From positions 1 through 6,348 of the forward strand of contig CAYREE010000132.1 in NCBI GenBank assembly GCA_964423225.1: 6,348 bases of DNA. The letters are read 5' to 3'. The notes beneath the pieces are model-generated. The model saw only the letters and a program-made list of their open reading frames with translations, searched no databases and was not told where the DNA came from. Shown in pieces: positions 5,765-6,348 of the stretch. Position 1 is the first letter of the stretch; each line of letters opens with the position of its first letter. Origin of the DNA: CAYREE01 sp964423225. GTDB taxonomy: Archaea > Altiarchaeota > Altiarchaeia > IMC4 > SCGC-AAA252-I15. Position numbers and translations under genes: made by a program.

Positions 5765-6348
5765 AAATCCACATCCCTTTCAATACGGTATGTTAAATCC
5801 TCCTCTTTCCTGACCTCTGTTAACTTACCGTCTTTTATTGAGACTACTTTAGGTAATGGTTTTATGAATTGTCTGCTCCATGTTAGATTGTATGCTCCAA
5901 TATTATCCACTGTTAATACATCACCAACCTCAGGTTTTTCTCCAAAACAATATCCTGATAATCTATCATTGCTCATACATAACGGTCCATAGACTGCTGT
6001 TTTAGATCGTTTTTCAGAAGGACGTGTAGTGTTTGAGATTTTATAATTCTCATATAATGCGTTTGGTATAATATTTATGCCGCCGTCAACGACTACTGAA
6101 TCATTTTTACATGAAAGGACGGATGTAAGCATTTGCATTGTATTATTTACTATGATCCTGCCTGGCTCAAGCCATAACTCAGTATCTCCTGTAATAGGAA
6201 TTATTTCTCTTTTGATTATTTTTGAGATATTCTCTGAGAAAAGATCGATCATATCACGATTCTTAAAGTTATGACTGCGCATCTGGGATAATCCCTTTAC
6301 CCTAGTGTGTTTTTCAGTCAGTCTGATGGCATAGTCTAAAGCATCTTT
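5761..6348 (-). CDS. Fold-type III PLP-dependent decarboxylase, C-terminal part (5' end outside window)
   Basis: The frame is open from the right edge to the TGA stop: 195 codons are visible, 22 of them before the first ATG at 6282, so that ATG is internal. The sequence fits the C-terminal half of the diaminopimelate/ornithine decarboxylase family. EPGR (ATG-numbered residues 39-42) is the conserved substrate/PLP-site turn. YGPLCMSNDRL (98-108) matches the family's GPxCxSxD segment with the active-site Cys that reaches across the dimer. VGDVLTVDNIGAYNLTWSRQF (122-142) holds the GAY tyrosine. The residue after the Cys is Met, where ornithine enzymes have Asp and diaminopimelate enzymes Glu, so neither standard substrate is likely. 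The glycine-rich phosphate loop expected about 40 residues before EPGR is not visible. The lysine that binds PLP lies outside the window. Coupling to the carbamoyltransferase suggests a biosynthetic rather than lysine-making role. Confidence 0.85.
   Translation of the reverse strand, partial: KDALDYAIRLTEKHTRVKGLSQMRSHNFKNRDMIDLFSENISKIIKREIIPITGDTELWLEPGRIIVNNTMQMLTSVLSCKNDSVVVDGGINIIPNALYENYKISNTTRPSEKRSKTAVYGPLCMSNDRLSGYCFGEKPEVGDVLTVDNIGAYNLTWSRQFIKPLPKVVSIKDGKLTEVRKEEDLTYRIERDVDL

Noticed and set aside
5761..6282. Decarboxylase as a complete 173-residue gene starting at the ATG at 6282
   Set aside because: The frame stays open for all 22 codons to the edge, and the family needs an N-terminal barrel domain with the PLP lysine; the ATG is internal.

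Overview
The window is most likely archaeal. Four genes have an A/T-rich TATA-like box about 26-35 bases before their start codon and no Shine-Dalgarno sequence, which is the archaeal leaderless or short-leader pattern. The genes inside the right-hand operon are instead joined by a Shine-Dalgarno site or an ATGA overlap. The DNA glycosylase is of the Ogg2 type, found mainly in archaea, and one gene encodes a membrane-anchored, cysteine-periodic surface protein of a style common in DPANN genomes. A DPANN or similar small-genome archaeon is an inference; no ribosomal or other marker gene is present to confirm it.

Left block (1-2848, all leftward). In order of transcription it holds a 416-residue soluble protein of unknown family (1598-2848), a 256-residue single-pass membrane protein with a cysteine-repeat ectodomain (794-1564), an HPP-family integral membrane protein (215-742), and the first 57 codons of a gene that leaves the window at the left edge (1-173). 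Each of the first three has a TATA-like box at a suitable distance, so they may be separate short transcripts rather than one operon.

Centre (2849-3425). A compact divergent promoter region separates the 416-residue gene from a rightward gene for a 105-residue TPR protein. A perfect 5-bp inverted repeat lies between the rightward TATA box and the predicted start of transcription, where a repressor would be expected to bind. A short, uncertain ORF of about 63 codons overlaps the end of the TPR gene.

Right block (3434-6348, all leftward). This looks like an operon entering from the right edge: the C-terminal half of a fold-type III PLP-dependent amino-acid decarboxylase, a NodU/CmcH/TobZ-type carbamoyltransferase starting inside the decarboxylase stop codon (ATGA), and an Ogg2 8-oxoguanine DNA glycosylase/lyase 21 bases further on behind a strong GGAGGA site. 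The first two could act in sequence: one makes an amine, the other carbamoylates an amine or hydroxyl on the same small molecule, carrier-bound group or glycan. The glycosylase is probably a passenger, although the arrangement deserves checking. The most interesting items are this enzyme pair with its divergent decarboxylase, the exact 26-residue cysteine period of the surface protein, and the orphan 416-residue protein. No mobile element, CRISPR array, tRNA or rRNA was seen, and no gene-free stretch exceeds 100 bases.
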